From IMG/VR virus record IMGVR_UViG_3300036715_002161, positions 62,001 to 126,000 of that record: a DNA stretch of 64,000 nt. One strand, written 5' to 3'. Made by a program: the position numbers and the translations under genes. Positions 34,082 through 42,122 of this stretch are shown in pieces. Source of the DNA: a virus. Under the pieces are notes generated by a model. The model was not told where the DNA came from and ran no database searches. It saw only the letters and a list, made by a program, of their open reading frames with translations. Every line of letters starts with the position of its first letter. The first letter of the stretch is position 1.

Positions 34082-34426
34082 CTAGTGAAGAATCGTCCGT
34101 GTTAGGATATTCGGTTCAGTCTCCAGGTACTTAATATAGGGTAGATTATCTGTGGCCTCCAAGATTCTTATAGTAGTTTCTTTATCATAGGCCTCATTAC
34201 CACAGTCAGAGCAAACATATGCATTAACCATTAATGATCTAGGCTCTTGGTCTAAGGGTGTTTCTAAAAAGACCTCGTGGTCTTTAACTAACTCTACTGT
34301 TCCTTCTCCACCACAATCATTACAATCAGAACTATCTATATCTTGTAGTCCAAATTCTTCCTGTGTATTAGACAAGGCTCGACGAATTGCTTCTTTTTCT
34401 ACTTCATTAGTAACTTCGGTCTTCAT
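34082..34426 (-). CDS. zinc-finger protein (YgiT/MqsA-like CxxC pairs)
   Basis: 114 residues. Cys pairs CNDCGGEG (near 36) and CSDCGNEAYD (near 72) can bind one zinc, like the N-terminal half of MqsA/YgiT proteins, but no helix-turn-helix follows. A GGGAGA ribosome site precedes the ATG. It is the first gene after the iteron region, so a regulatory role there is conceivable, but that is inference. Confidence 0.6.
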   Translation of the reverse strand: MKTEVTNEVEKEAIRRALSNTQEEFGLQDIDSSDCNDCGGEGTVELVKDHEVFLETPLDQEPRSLMVNAYVCSDCGNEAYDKETTIRILEATDNLPYIKYLETEPNILTRTILH

Positions 34427-34458
34427 GATGATCTCCCATAGATTCTTAATATTTTAGG

Positions 34459-34965
34459 TTTGTCAAAGCCCTTTTCCAAACTTTTCGTTTGAAATCAAGT
34501 ACTTACCTTCCCAACTGACAAACTGACAAACTTTCTTGAAAAAAATGCCCCCACCTCTCTATAAAAAGCTCTATTAGAACGAAAGTACGACAACCTCTAT
34601 ATATATATATAATATAATATAATATAATATATATATATAGAACAAGGGGTTAGCTCTTTTTTGTAGAGACCCAGGCTTTTCCTTTTATAAAGGTTGGCAA
34701 ATAATTTTATGCTGTAGACAGAAAAGATGTGCCATTTTCACGAAAAGTTTTGTCAGTTTGTCAATAATGGGGTTAAGTGCTTGATTTTAAAAAGAAATCC
34801 AACTGACAAAACTATTTTCCCATTTGTCAATAACTGACAAAGTATAGATAACTCTTTGTTTTAATTAACTTTTTTAATTTGTCCATTTTGTCAATAAAAT
34901 CCAAAAATTGACAAACTGACAAAATGCCTCTGACAGACTTTTGGAGTTTTGTCAGTAATTTGTCA
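34459..34965. repeat. cluster of 13 TTTGTCA/TGACAAA heptamers (candidate origin)
   Basis: Exact heptamers begin at 34459, 34516, 34524, 34749, 34757, 34804, 34823, 34835, 34887, 34909, 34917, 34948 and 34959, in both orientations. Four pairs are spaced exactly 8 bp or close to it. A near-copy (TTTGTCC) lies at about 34878. A long AT tract lies inside the cluster. Iterons plus an AT tract in a gene-free region suggest a replication origin or a repressor/partition site. Confidence 0.7.
34599..34639. other. AT-only tract inside iteron region
   Basis: About 41 bp of pure A/T with repeated ATAT and AATAT units, a likely easily melted DNA segment (candidate unwinding element). Confidence 0.65.
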
Positions 34966-34971
34966 TAGACT

Positions 34972-35000
34972 AAAAAAAACCAGAGATGCTTTTCTGGTTT
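34972..35000 (-). terminator. intrinsic terminator, minus strand
   Basis: An 8-bp stem (34977-34984 with 34993-35000) is followed on the minus strand by eight T. No coding gene ends just upstream of it; the element would end the RNA made from the promoter at 35526-35554. Confidence 0.8.
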
Positions 35001-35519
35001 CCTTATTCCTTTACTCATCCAATTTATTGAACCCGTTTATGCATATATCTCTATACTCCAGTACCAGGTACCAGCTCCTGGTTACCGGATCTGGGGGCTC
35101 GCCCCGTCAGGATTCTGAAAATATAAGAATAGGTGTTACACCTATTAACTACTTGTTTACAAATTACTAAAGGAAAAACAGATATACTTAAAAAATTTTA
35201 CCTATCGCATGGGGGTGCCAGTAGATAGGAAGAGCTCAATATGCCGTTACAACATACATCTTACCTGTACTAGATACTATATCTATATTCAATTTACAAA
35301 ATAAGTAAAGACTTTAAAGACCTTCTTTACTTACTTTGCTGAGATGAACTCAAATTTCTCATATCTCGATATGAGCGTTGGACCGTAGCGGATATATTAA
35401 AAAACGTAGCCAGAGGCGTAGTGTTTAATATGGAGCGGTGGGTCCAGAGCTCATATCGAGAAAGTTAAACGAGGACGTTAAGCATCCTCTAACCACTCAT
35501 CATGGTAGTACTTCATCCC
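35001..35519 (-). ncRNA. candidate structured non-coding RNA
   Basis: About 520 nt without a convincing ORF, bounded by a TTAGATA/GTATAAG promoter and a terminator, both on the minus strand. Perfect inverted repeats: 35365-35376 with 35449-35460 (12 bp), inside it GGACC 35380-35384 with 35441-35445 and 35394-35401 with 35424-35431 (8 bp), and at its centre a GCC/GGC hairpin. Further hairpins: 35303-35311 with 35324-35332 (9 bp), 35201-35206 with 35224-35229, and 35129-35135 with 35139-35145. The left arm of the 12-bp stem can also fold on itself, so a switch is possible. It is not a known RNA family as far as I can tell. Confidence 0.6.
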
Positions 35520-35525
35520 AAAGTC

Positions 35526-35554
35526 CTTATACCAGGTTTTTAGAAATTATCTAA
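35526..35554 (-). promoter_or_regulatory. phage promoter of TTAGATA-N15-GTATAAG class
   Basis: TTAGATA (35554-35548), 15 nt, GTATAAG (35532-35526), start expected near 35519. Its upstream half lies in the end of the 118-residue gene. It faces the structured non-coding region. Confidence 0.72.
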
Positions 35555-35896
35555 ACAGTTCCCGATTTTTTTAAGTACGTTACTTGGGACCCTTTCTTCA
35601 AACATTGGAAATCCGTATGCCTCATTATTAGAATTCCATAAGGCGGTTTCGATATTGAGCATGGTACTAGTTTCATGGTTATAATTGATCAAATGAAACA
35701 CCTGCCCAGAGTCCATCTTTTCTGTGGCAACTTCTCTTCCATTTTTAAAACAGAAAAGTTCGTCGTCTCTACAGAGGGCTATGGCCACTTCGGCCCTGTT
35801 AGCCTCTGGTTGAAGCTTAACTTTAAACGTTACTCCACCCTTAGGCTCCCAACTACTTGTCCTAAGATGTCGATAAAAAATCATTTCTTTGTTCAT
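35540..35896 (-). CDS. hypothetical protein
   Basis: 118 residues; the AGGAT ribosome site favours the ATG at 35896, although that gives a 35-nt overlap with the RuvC-like gene (an alternative ATG is at 35884). Mixed beta/alpha, no recognised motif. A promoter for the next transcript lies in its last codons. Confidence 0.6.
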   Translation of the reverse strand: MNKEMIFYRHLRTSSWEPKGGVTFKVKLQPEANRAEVAIALCRDDELFCFKNGREVATEKMDSGQVFHLINYNHETSTMLNIETALWNSNNEAYGFPMFEERVPSNVLKKIGNCLDNF

Positions 35897-36365
35897 TTAA
35901 GTATCCTAAAAATGCTAAACATATAGCATCGGCTTCATGATCTGATTTAAGTTTTTTTCCATAAATCAATTCAGCAGCGGCCAATGAAAACTCTTTGTTG
36001 AAGGAATTGCCTGGATTAGTAAAACCATGATCTCTAACCAGTATTTTGCACAGGGTTGATTTCCAATCTATGGCCCTTACCATTTGTACTGGTATTTCTT
36101 TAGACTCAAAGTAGAATACCAAGGCCCCTATCATCATAAGTATATACTCAGATGCTCCTGAATTTACCCCACTATATCCTACATATCTCTCCATTACAAC
36201 CGAAGAAATTGAGTAGTCTTGGAGCAGGGTTTCCAGGCCGGAAATAAAACCAGTAATACCTTGGTCCCTTGGTTTGCCACTATACCTAAGGACAACCTCT
36301 CCCTCTGGACTGATTATTCCTAGTCCAAAAGAAGCCCAACCTGGATCAATACCAAGGGCGAACAT
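35862..36365 (-). CDS. RuvC-like Holliday junction resolvase
   Basis: 167 residues of RNase H fold: FALGIDPGWASFGLG with Asp7, VVMERYVGYSG with Glu59 or so, and the C-terminal SDHEADAICLAFLG that supplies the last acidic residues. Family role: cuts branched DNA during recombination, replication and packaging. It overlaps the HD-Pnk-like gene by 20 nt. Confidence 0.82.
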   Translation of the reverse strand: MFALGIDPGWASFGLGIISPEGEVVLRYSGKPRDQGITGFISGLETLLQDYSISSVVMERYVGYSGVNSGASEYILMMIGALVFYFESKEIPVQMVRAIDWKSTLCKILVRDHGFTNPGNSFNKEFSLAAAELIYGKKLKSDHEADAICLAFLGYLNEQRNDFLSTS

Positions 36366-37356
36366 ACATTATCTCATCAAACTCCCCAAGACTTGGTTGC
36401 TGAGTTTTGAAGTACTGACTTCTGGCCACTTCAAAACTAATTGGTTTTTCAGGCCTTTTCAATAGATTGGCAGCAATATTTTCAAGACTATTTTGAAAGA
36501 CAACGGCCACAGTACGAAGCCCTGCCTCATTAGCCACTGTCAAAAACTCCTTGCGGGACTTGATTGAAACATGGCAGTTGTCTACAAATCGGACCGGGTC
36601 TTCCTGCTTGACAAACTTATTAAACTCCTTTAATACTTTACCACTAAAGCCAGAGTCTTCTGTGGAATGTTTCCAGGCTTCTTGGTAATTTCCAGGATAC
36701 CAGTCCAGTCTAAGGGTGTCCATACTAAAGATGGGCCCATCCCTTTGACCCAACCAGGTACTCTTGCCGGACCCCGAACATCCAATCATGAATAAAATTT
36801 CATTTAATTTTATATCTGGTTCTGGCAAGGTCACAGGATTTTTAAGCCAAAACTCTGCCAAAAAAATCTTTTCCTTATGATTATCTGAGATTCTTCCTCG
36901 GCAGTCAGCCATAATTACCTTGGAGTATAAATCCCAGTCAATAGTGGCCTGTGCCCACTCAGGCTTGACCTTATAGTATAGGTGATTTTCAATCAGCCAT
37001 ATGACTTTACCCAGGTCAAACCCGAAAGGAATATTATCCCTATTGGTAATCAGCCAGTCTTCGGCCAATCGGGCAGAAATAAGCTCATGGCCATAAAATA
37101 CAGACCTACCTTCTTTATCTCTCTTGGCTTCCGGTTTGCCAGCATCATGGAAGGCCACGGCCAAAAAGCCTGAGGCCAGGTCAGTATTAGAAAGATCGAT
37201 GTCGGACCTAAGGTATTCCTGTACTACCATGTCAGTATGAACTAGCACTGACTCCTCCCTATGCCATTCAGAGTCTTCCCGACACAGACCCATTATACGA
37301 AACAATGGATCCGGCCTCAGAACTTCTTGATAGAAGTTCAGTAGGGTTTCTTTCAT
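36346..37356 (-). CDS. HD-Pnk-like RNA end-healing enzyme (HD phosphohydrolase + kinase)
   Basis: 336 residues. N-terminal HD domain: His40 in SVLVHTD, His70-Asp71 in VAFHDAGKPEAKRD, His90 in YGHE, His125, and Asp151 in MADCRGR. C-terminal P-loop kinase: IGCSGSGKSTWL (Lys198), then DTLRLD and the RSRKEF-like segment of polynucleotide kinases. The same fusion, HD-Pnk, is known from bacteria, where HD removes 2',3'-cyclic or 3' phosphate ends and the kinase adds a 5' phosphate. Together with the two RNA ligases of this window it makes a full RNA repair set. Overlaps (ATGA) the NAMPT gene upstream. Confidence 0.78.
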   Translation of the reverse strand: MKETLLNFYQEVLRPDPLFRIMGLCREDSEWHREESVLVHTDMVVQEYLRSDIDLSNTDLASGFLAVAFHDAGKPEAKRDKEGRSVFYGHELISARLAEDWLITNRDNIPFGFDLGKVIWLIENHLYYKVKPEWAQATIDWDLYSKVIMADCRGRISDNHKEKIFLAEFWLKNPVTLPEPDIKLNEILFMIGCSGSGKSTWLGQRDGPIFSMDTLRLDWYPGNYQEAWKHSTEDSGFSGKVLKEFNKFVKQEDPVRFVDNCHVSIKSRKEFLTVANEAGLRTVAVVFQNSLENIAANLLKRPEKPISFEVARSQYFKTQQPSLGEFDEIMYVRPWY

Positions 37357-39005
37357 AGGTTGTTTACCCTTTCTCTAATTTCAGTAATAGTTTGAAACTT
37401 GGTGATTTCACCATCCTTAAAGACAGTTTCTAGACAACCAGTTTTTTCCTGTTCTGGAGTTTGTTGATCGTATAGGACATATTTTCCATTTTCCTTTTCA
37501 ACTCTTAAAAGACCTTTGGCTGATTTCTTGGTGCCTGAATCAGTGGCTGGATCTTTTACAAGTTCTACGGATTGACCTTGGATAACTCCATGGGTTGCTT
37601 TCATTGCAAATCCCAGAGAGTCTCTGGTTACATAGTTATAGGTGTATGACCCAATACCAAAAACCACGTTATCACTACAAAACCCTTTTTCCTCCAAACG
37701 CCTAAAGATTTCCTCGGCCCGTGCCAATGTAATTGAATCACCATAGATCAAACCAATATGGCTATCCAACATCTTATACCCAGTGTCAGTTACAACTCCT
37801 CCGAAGATTTCCCAAAGACATTCTACAGCTCCTTTTAGCTCTGGGGTAAGAGTGGTTATTTCTAAGTTAACAGGATTAATATCATCATAGAGATTAACCC
37901 TATATAAGTTACCTTTCCAATGGAAATAAGTAAGGCCATCGGACCACATTGGGTTTACACCTGTTTCTAATTGAATCTTATCTAAATATCTCAAGGCCTC
38001 ATTCATGGTATTCCCGACCGCATCAATTATTTTTACCCCACAGATAATTTCTACGGGATCGCCAGAGTCAGGTCTTAAGACGGTTTTAGACTGGCCAATA
38101 CCATTTGCGGGTCTGGCCAAAATCTCCTCCTTAAGCTCAGGGAGATACTCGGTAATAACCTTCCAAAAATCCCAGGTGTCAGAAACGATAGATACAATGC
38201 CTGTAGGATAGACTTCACTAATGAGTCTACGGAAGGTTTCAATTTCTGTTTCCTTGCTACCCATACACATTACAGAATGTTCCGTCGCAGGGACACTTCC
38301 CCCAAGGAAAGTATCCAAACCGTTGTAGTAGTCTTCTAGGTAGTCTAAGGATGGTACGGTATCAGTTCCTGAGAAACAGGTCAAATGGGCAGCTCCACTC
38401 TTGGCTGCATCCTGCATTGAACTCATACCTCTCATTGAGAAGTCGTGGCATTGCCATCCTTTGAAACCAGGGTGGCCCCCAGTCAGTGCAGAATATTTGT
38501 CAACCAGTTTTTTATAACCAAGGGCTGTGGTGGCCGAGGTAATTGGCTTCCACAATTCTACAGAAAACAAAGTTTCCAGATAGGTAACCAACCAGGCAAA
38601 GTGTGGATCGGTATTGGTCACAGTAAAGACCGGAACTTTAAAGGGAACCATGCTTCCCTCTGGAAGGGCCTTAATTTCCAAAGGTAAGTATCCAAGTTCC
38701 CACAAGGCTTTGATATGATCGGTTCCGACCAGTCCGGGCCCAAGGGCTTTGTCCATTCTAGCCTTATATCGGTCAAGAATGTTTTCAATTGGTTTCCTGA
38801 AGAAATTATCTTTCCACAGGTCAATTAGAGTTGATTGCATGAACCCTTGAAGGCCGAAGAACAATACTCCTTCTACACCCTCTTGTAGAAAGTAGCTACC
38901 ACTCCTGGGAGTGAAGTTGGAATAAATCTTTTCAGTTCCTTTCGGGTACTGGCTGATGTGGCCGGACTTATAGAAGTCGATTTGATGTTCTGGGCGAATA
39001 TTCAT
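37353..39005 (-). CDS. nicotinamide phosphoribosyltransferase-like (Namat, NARP1 pathway)
   Basis: 550 residues, about 60 longer than human NAMPT. Family blocks: IDFYKSGHISQYPKGTEKIY and SNFTPRSG at the start, FSMRGMSSMQDAAKSGAAHL (substrate loop), FSGTDTVPS, VPATEHSVMCMGS, VSDTWDFWKVIT, LRPDSGDPVEI, YGDSITLARAEEI and GIGSYTYNYVTRD. These carry the His and Asp residues of the family. Paired with the PRPP synthetase-like gene it matches the NARP1 pathway, in which the partner makes ADPR-pyrophosphate and this enzyme joins it to nicotinamide, giving NAD+ back. That specific role is inferred from gene pairing; ordinary NMN synthesis is the alternative. Confidence 0.9.
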   Translation of the reverse strand: MNIRPEHQIDFYKSGHISQYPKGTEKIYSNFTPRSGSYFLQEGVEGVLFFGLQGFMQSTLIDLWKDNFFRKPIENILDRYKARMDKALGPGLVGTDHIKALWELGYLPLEIKALPEGSMVPFKVPVFTVTNTDPHFAWLVTYLETLFSVELWKPITSATTALGYKKLVDKYSALTGGHPGFKGWQCHDFSMRGMSSMQDAAKSGAAHLTCFSGTDTVPSLDYLEDYYNGLDTFLGGSVPATEHSVMCMGSKETEIETFRRLISEVYPTGIVSIVSDTWDFWKVITEYLPELKEEILARPANGIGQSKTVLRPDSGDPVEIICGVKIIDAVGNTMNEALRYLDKIQLETGVNPMWSDGLTYFHWKGNLYRVNLYDDINPVNLEITTLTPELKGAVECLWEIFGGVVTDTGYKMLDSHIGLIYGDSITLARAEEIFRRLEEKGFCSDNVVFGIGSYTYNYVTRDSLGFAMKATHGVIQGQSVELVKDPATDSGTKKSAKGLLRVEKENGKYVLYDQQTPEQEKTGCLETVFKDGEITKFQTITEIRERVNNL

Positions 39006-39805
39006 TTAGTATAAACCTTAACGTTGGGGTTACAAAATACAGTATCATTGACCATCTTAAATATAAATATATCTTTGTAATACAAGAGTAAGTCAAAAAA
39101 TCCTTTAGAAAAGATACCATGTGTTACATACAGGAAAAGATGTACGGTACTACCAGTCTGTCTTATGGCCTTGGCCAACTCTATAAATGTCTTGCCACCG
39201 TCACATATGTCGTCGACAACTAATATTGACCGATATTTATAGGCCTCCAACTCTTTATTGTTTACCTCTATACCGACAATATCCCCATTGTCTGCATCTC
39301 TGATCTTGGTGGCGGCAGTAAACGGTAAGTTAAGGGACATGGCCAGTGTTCTAGTTTTTTCTAAAGCTCCATGGTCTGGGGCCATCAGTATTGACTTATC
39401 TAACACTGGCCGTGGGATTGCCACTAAGGCAGCAATAAATTGGGGGATTACGGAGCTACGTTCTAAAAGACCTGAGACTTCACTATGAGGGTCTACAAGG
39501 CTGACATGGTAAAACTTGGCAGCATTTATAAGGTCACAGAAAACTTTTAGAGAAAATGCTTCTCCAGGATAACATGCACGGTCTTGTCTACCATAGGGTA
39601 AATATTCCAGACTAAGGCTTACCTCTATTACTCCTGCCCGATCCAGGGCGTCTTTGACCAGTAATAGGGTCATTAAGTCATCAGAGGACCGGATGTCATA
39701 ATCCAGACAGATTTTCTCAGGTAAGGACTCAACCAGTCGTATCTGGATTTCCCCGGCTGAGAATTTAATAGGATAGCCAGGAGCCATCAGTTCAGATATT
39801 TTCAT
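39002..39805 (-). CDS. ribose-phosphate pyrophosphokinase-like (Adps, NARP1 pathway)
   Basis: 267 residues, shorter than cellular PRPP synthetases (about 310-320). Motifs: EYLPYGRQDRAC (Arg73-Arg76 region), DPHSEV (105-110), APDHGALEK (142-150) and the PRPP loop ILVVDDICDGGKTF (194-207). Overlaps the NAMPT gene by 4 nt (ATGA). In NARP1 phages the homologue phosphorylates ADP-ribose (the product of NAD+-destroying defences) instead of ribose 5-phosphate. Which substrate is used here cannot be read from the sequence. Confidence 0.88.
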   Translation of the reverse strand: MKISELMAPGYPIKFSAGEIQIRLVESLPEKICLDYDIRSSDDLMTLLLVKDALDRAGVIEVSLSLEYLPYGRQDRACYPGEAFSLKVFCDLINAAKFYHVSLVDPHSEVSGLLERSSVIPQFIAALVAIPRPVLDKSILMAPDHGALEKTRTLAMSLNLPFTAATKIRDADNGDIVGIEVNNKELEAYKYRSILVVDDICDGGKTFIELAKAIRQTGSTVHLFLYVTHGIFSKGFFDLLLYYKDIFIFKMVNDTVFCNPNVKVYTK

Positions 39806-40209
39806 TTAAATTCCCCATTTATAATCTCCGAGTCTGACGAGTTTAAACCGCTGCTACAATTTACTGCGACTACTTCAGAGGTACTCTTTAGACTGAATCG
39901 GACAAGTCGGGTCTCCAAGGCATCACAGCCGAACAAATGTTCATATTCGGCAGATGCATGGAGCCACCATCTAAGAGCTTGGGCAGCCGAATACCCCAGG
40001 AGTCCGGCATTGGAAAGTTCTTGGTCATACGGACTATGACTTGGAATTCCAGAAGGATTTTCTTGAAACTTGACCTCGACCCAGTTATTGTCGAAAGTCT
40101 GACCTGAAACGGTCAAAGGTCTACTAGATACTCTGGCCTCTACTGAATACCCGGTCTTTCGACTAGATCCAGTACTTCTGTTCATTCTGTAACCTTGCTC
40201 AAGTTCCAT
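39802..40209 (-). CDS. hypothetical protein heading NARP1-type operon
   Basis: 135 residues, coupled to the PRPP synthetase-like gene (ATGA) and preceded by AGGAG. WVEVKFQENPSGIPSHSPYD and ALRWWLHASAEYEH are the clearest blocks; no family recognised. Its place directly behind a terminator hairpin suggests that operon expression depends on read-through. Confidence 0.6.
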   Translation of the reverse strand: MELEQGYRMNRSTGSSRKTGYSVEARVSSRPLTVSGQTFDNNWVEVKFQENPSGIPSHSPYDQELSNAGLLGYSAAQALRWWLHASAEYEHLFGCDALETRLVRFSLKSTSEVVAVNCSSGLNSSDSEIINGEFK

Positions 40210-40223
40210 TTAATTCTCCTTTG

Positions 40224-40286
40224 AAATAAAAAAAGTTCAATCCACACCTGACTGGGATAGCGAATCCCAATCAGGTACAGGTTGAA
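40224..40286 (-). terminator. strong terminator/attenuator before NARP1-type operon
   Basis: A 12-bp stem with one mismatch (40247-40258 with 40264-40275), extended by TTCAA/TTGAA (40236-40240 with 40282-40286), is followed on the minus strand by seven T. It lies 15 nt before the ATG at 40209 and overlaps nothing coding. Confidence 0.85.
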
Positions 40287-40463
40287 GACTGCTCTTGTGA
40301 AACAATCAACAGCTTTCTGAATACCGGCAGGTCACCACCAGGCTCCAGACGTCCAGTTTCAACAGCTTGACTAAGGCTGTTACGTTATGTCAGGGCGTCT
40401 GTAACACCCCTATCAATACCCTATGCTTATAACTGGAAAGTTCAGCAAAAGTATTAATTCTCT
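40224..40463 (-). ncRNA. candidate structured leader or small RNA upstream of NARP1-type operon
   Basis: About 240 nt from the expected start near 40463 to the terminator. Stems: CAGACG (40396-40401) with CGTCTG (40346-40351), which encloses AACAGC/GCTGTT (a perfect 6-bp hairpin at 40360-40381), and the terminator stem itself. No ORF. Flanked by its own promoter. It may be an independent small RNA or a ligand-sensing leader that opens the terminator; I know no riboswitch of this shape. Confidence 0.58.
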
Positions 40464-40469
40464 ATTGTT

Positions 40470-40499
40470 CTTATACCAAATTCTTAGGAACTTATCTAA
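40470..40499 (-). promoter_or_regulatory. phage promoter of TTAGATA-N16-GTATAAG class
   Basis: TTAGATA (40499-40493), 16 nt, GTATAAG (40476-40470), start near 40463. It follows the 207-residue gene and faces the structured leader and the NARP1-type operon. Confidence 0.75.
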
Positions 40500-40533
40500 T
40501 TCAACCTAGACTTGGAGACAAAGGTTCTGCCTA

Positions 40534-41157
40534 TTATTTCCTATGTCTAAACGATTGTCTTAGGTCAAAGCCATACTGATTAATTTTGTCCCGGTCACCT
40601 ATTTCTACCAGAGTAGGTTCCGGTGGAGACATAAAACAGGCCAGGTCTTGATAAAGTTGTTCTGGTGGATATTGGGCGGCAAAGCCTACTATGTTCTTAA
40701 GGATGGGGATTTCGGCGTCAATTACCACATAGTCTTTATACGGAGTCAATCCTTTGATTATAAAAACTGGGGTTCCCATTCTATGGGAAAGGTCTACCAG
40801 GTTTTGATCCATGAAGCCTGTATAGTAATCTAATTGCTTCTTGTTAACACTACGTGGATTATAGAGCAGAATTTTAGCTATTTCCGTGTGTCTTACCGGG
40901 TTGAAGAGGCTCCAGGTATAATCGGGATCCATCACTATTAGGTAGTATTTACCAACTACACATAAATATCTACATTGGTAGTCTCTGGTCGGAAATAGGT
41001 TTCGATCTGTCTCATAGTTAATTGTTATACTTCCAGAGATCCCTTCTGCTGACAAGGGAACAAGCCTATTACGAGAGTAGATTACTTTGGGATCACCACC
41101 ACCATATAGGTGAGGTACATGGTCATAATAGTCTTTGAACTTGGATTGAATTATCAT
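40534..41157 (-). CDS. conserved phage hypothetical protein
   Basis: 207 residues. The opening (MIIQSKFKDYYDHVPHLYGG followed by GDPKVIYSR) is one I have met in other phage proteins without known role, and the ending FDLRQSFRHRK agrees. Mixed alpha/beta, no catalytic motif. Upstream are the paralogue genes. Confidence 0.65.
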   Translation of the reverse strand: MIIQSKFKDYYDHVPHLYGGGDPKVIYSRNRLVPLSAEGISGSITINYETDRNLFPTRDYQCRYLCVVGKYYLIVMDPDYTWSLFNPVRHTEIAKILLYNPRSVNKKQLDYYTGFMDQNLVDLSHRMGTPVFIIKGLTPYKDYVVIDAEIPILKNIVGFAAQYPPEQLYQDLACFMSPPEPTLVEIGDRDKINQYGFDLRQSFRHRK

Positions 41158-41228
41158 AGATTAGAAATGTTCCAATGTTTCATTCTATTTTCTCCTTGGG
41201 TATGGTAAAGTCAGGTAACGTAGTTCAC

Positions 41229-41579
41229 TTACTCTTCCCACTCAATACTAATACAGGCAATAAGACCTGGCCAACGATTACATGAAGCTCGTGCTTCTTC
41301 TTCGGTTTTATAAATAGACCTACCTGCCACTTCATCTTTATATATATTGATCCAGCCTTCCTTCTTAACTGGAGCCATGAATAGATCCATGAGAGGGTGG
41401 GGACTTTCGTTTGAGATACGTCCAGTCACTGTGAAAGTGATGATCTGCCCAAGTATTACTGCACAAACCTTGTGGCTCCCATCTACTGAGGGGAAGTATG
41501 CAATATCAGTCACCAGTTTTTTATCGCCAGTCATTACTTTTGCACCGGCAAGTGCTTCTTCTAAAACAAATGGTTTCAT
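41229..41579 (-). CDS. paralogue 1 of MKPF...GWINIY family
   Basis: 116 residues, one of six copies in 41229-44719. Shared blocks: MKPF-LEEALAGAKVMTG, VTDIAYFPSV, HPLMDLFMAPVKKEGWINIY, YKTEEEA near the end, IEWEE at the C-terminus. Closest to copy 5 (both carry GSHKV and TFTVTGRIS). Known as a widespread phage domain without a proven function. Coupled to a 59-residue ORF upstream by ATGA. Confidence 0.75.
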   Translation of the reverse strand: MKPFVLEEALAGAKVMTGDKKLVTDIAYFPSVDGSHKVCAVILGQIITFTVTGRISNESPHPLMDLFMAPVKKEGWINIYKDEVAGRSIYKTEEEARASCNRWPGLIACISIEWEE

Positions 41580-41755
41580 TTCAATATCCTTCTACTATTA
41601 TTAAATGGGTTTGGAACTACGCGGCTAATTAGGTCAGCAACTGAATGCCACCCAGCCTGTGCTTCCGCGAACTGCTCCGCAGCTTCCCATGCGTTGTCGG
41701 CCTGCAATAAATCAAATGTTTCCAAATTATCTAGTTCCATTGCTTGATTGCTCAT
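41576..41755 (-). CDS. small protein (59 residues) coupled to paralogue 1
   Basis: ATG at 41755, stop overlapping the ATG of paralogue 1 (ATGA). The protein is acidic at the start (MELDNLETFDLLQAD) with NAWEAAEQFAEAQAGWHSVA, then VPNPFNNSRRILK. It fills the gap between paralogues 1 and 2. Coupling and clean codons support it; no family recognised. Confidence 0.55.
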   Translation of the reverse strand: MSNQAMELDNLETFDLLQADNAWEAAEQFAEAQAGWHSVADLISRVVPNPFNNSRRILK

Positions 41756-41765
41756 TTCAATCCCG

Positions 41766-42110
41766 CTAGATTTCCCACTTAATACGAATACAGTCGATAG
41801 GACCTAGGCCACCTGAAGCTCGTGCTTCTCCTTCGGTTTTATATATAAACTGCCCAGTCATTCTACCAATATGGATATTGATCCAACCTTCTTTCTTAAC
41901 TGGAGCCATGAATAGATCCAGGAGAGGGTTGGGACTATATTTTGAGATACGTCCAGTCTCTGTGAAATAACGGATTCCCCCGTCTATTACTGCACCAACC
42001 TTGTAGGGACTGTTTACTGAAGGTAAATACGCAATATCAGTTGCCGGTTTTCCAAGGCCGGTTATTACTTTTGCACCGGCCAAGGCTGCTTCTAAATTAA
42101 AAGGTTTCAT
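41766..42110 (-). CDS. paralogue 2 of MKPF...GWINIY family
   Basis: 114 residues, MKPFNLEAALAGAKVITG, TDIAYLPSVNSPYKVGAVID, DLFMAPVKKEGWINI, YKTEGEARAS. Closest to copy 4 in the SVNSPYKV part. GGAG ribosome site, 12 nt after paralogue 3. Confidence 0.75.
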   Translation of the reverse strand: MKPFNLEAALAGAKVITGLGKPATDIAYLPSVNSPYKVGAVIDGGIRYFTETGRISKYSPNPLLDLFMAPVKKEGWINIHIGRMTGQFIYKTEGEARASGGLGPIDCIRIKWEI

Positions 42111-42122
42111 TATATTTTCTCC

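Noticed and set aside
34459-34965. Repeat cluster as a CRISPR array
   Set aside because: Units are 7 bp, in both orientations and with irregular spacing; no spacer-repeat pattern and no cas operon. The Cas4-like nuclease sits with replication genes.
34827-35170. Short open frames on both strands across the iteron/terminator region
   Set aside because: They run through the heptamers and the terminator stem, have no ribosome site and no protein-like composition.
35001-35519. tRNA, tmRNA or 6S-like RNA in the structured region
   Set aside because: No cloverleaf, no tag-peptide frame and no 6S-type central bubble was recognised.
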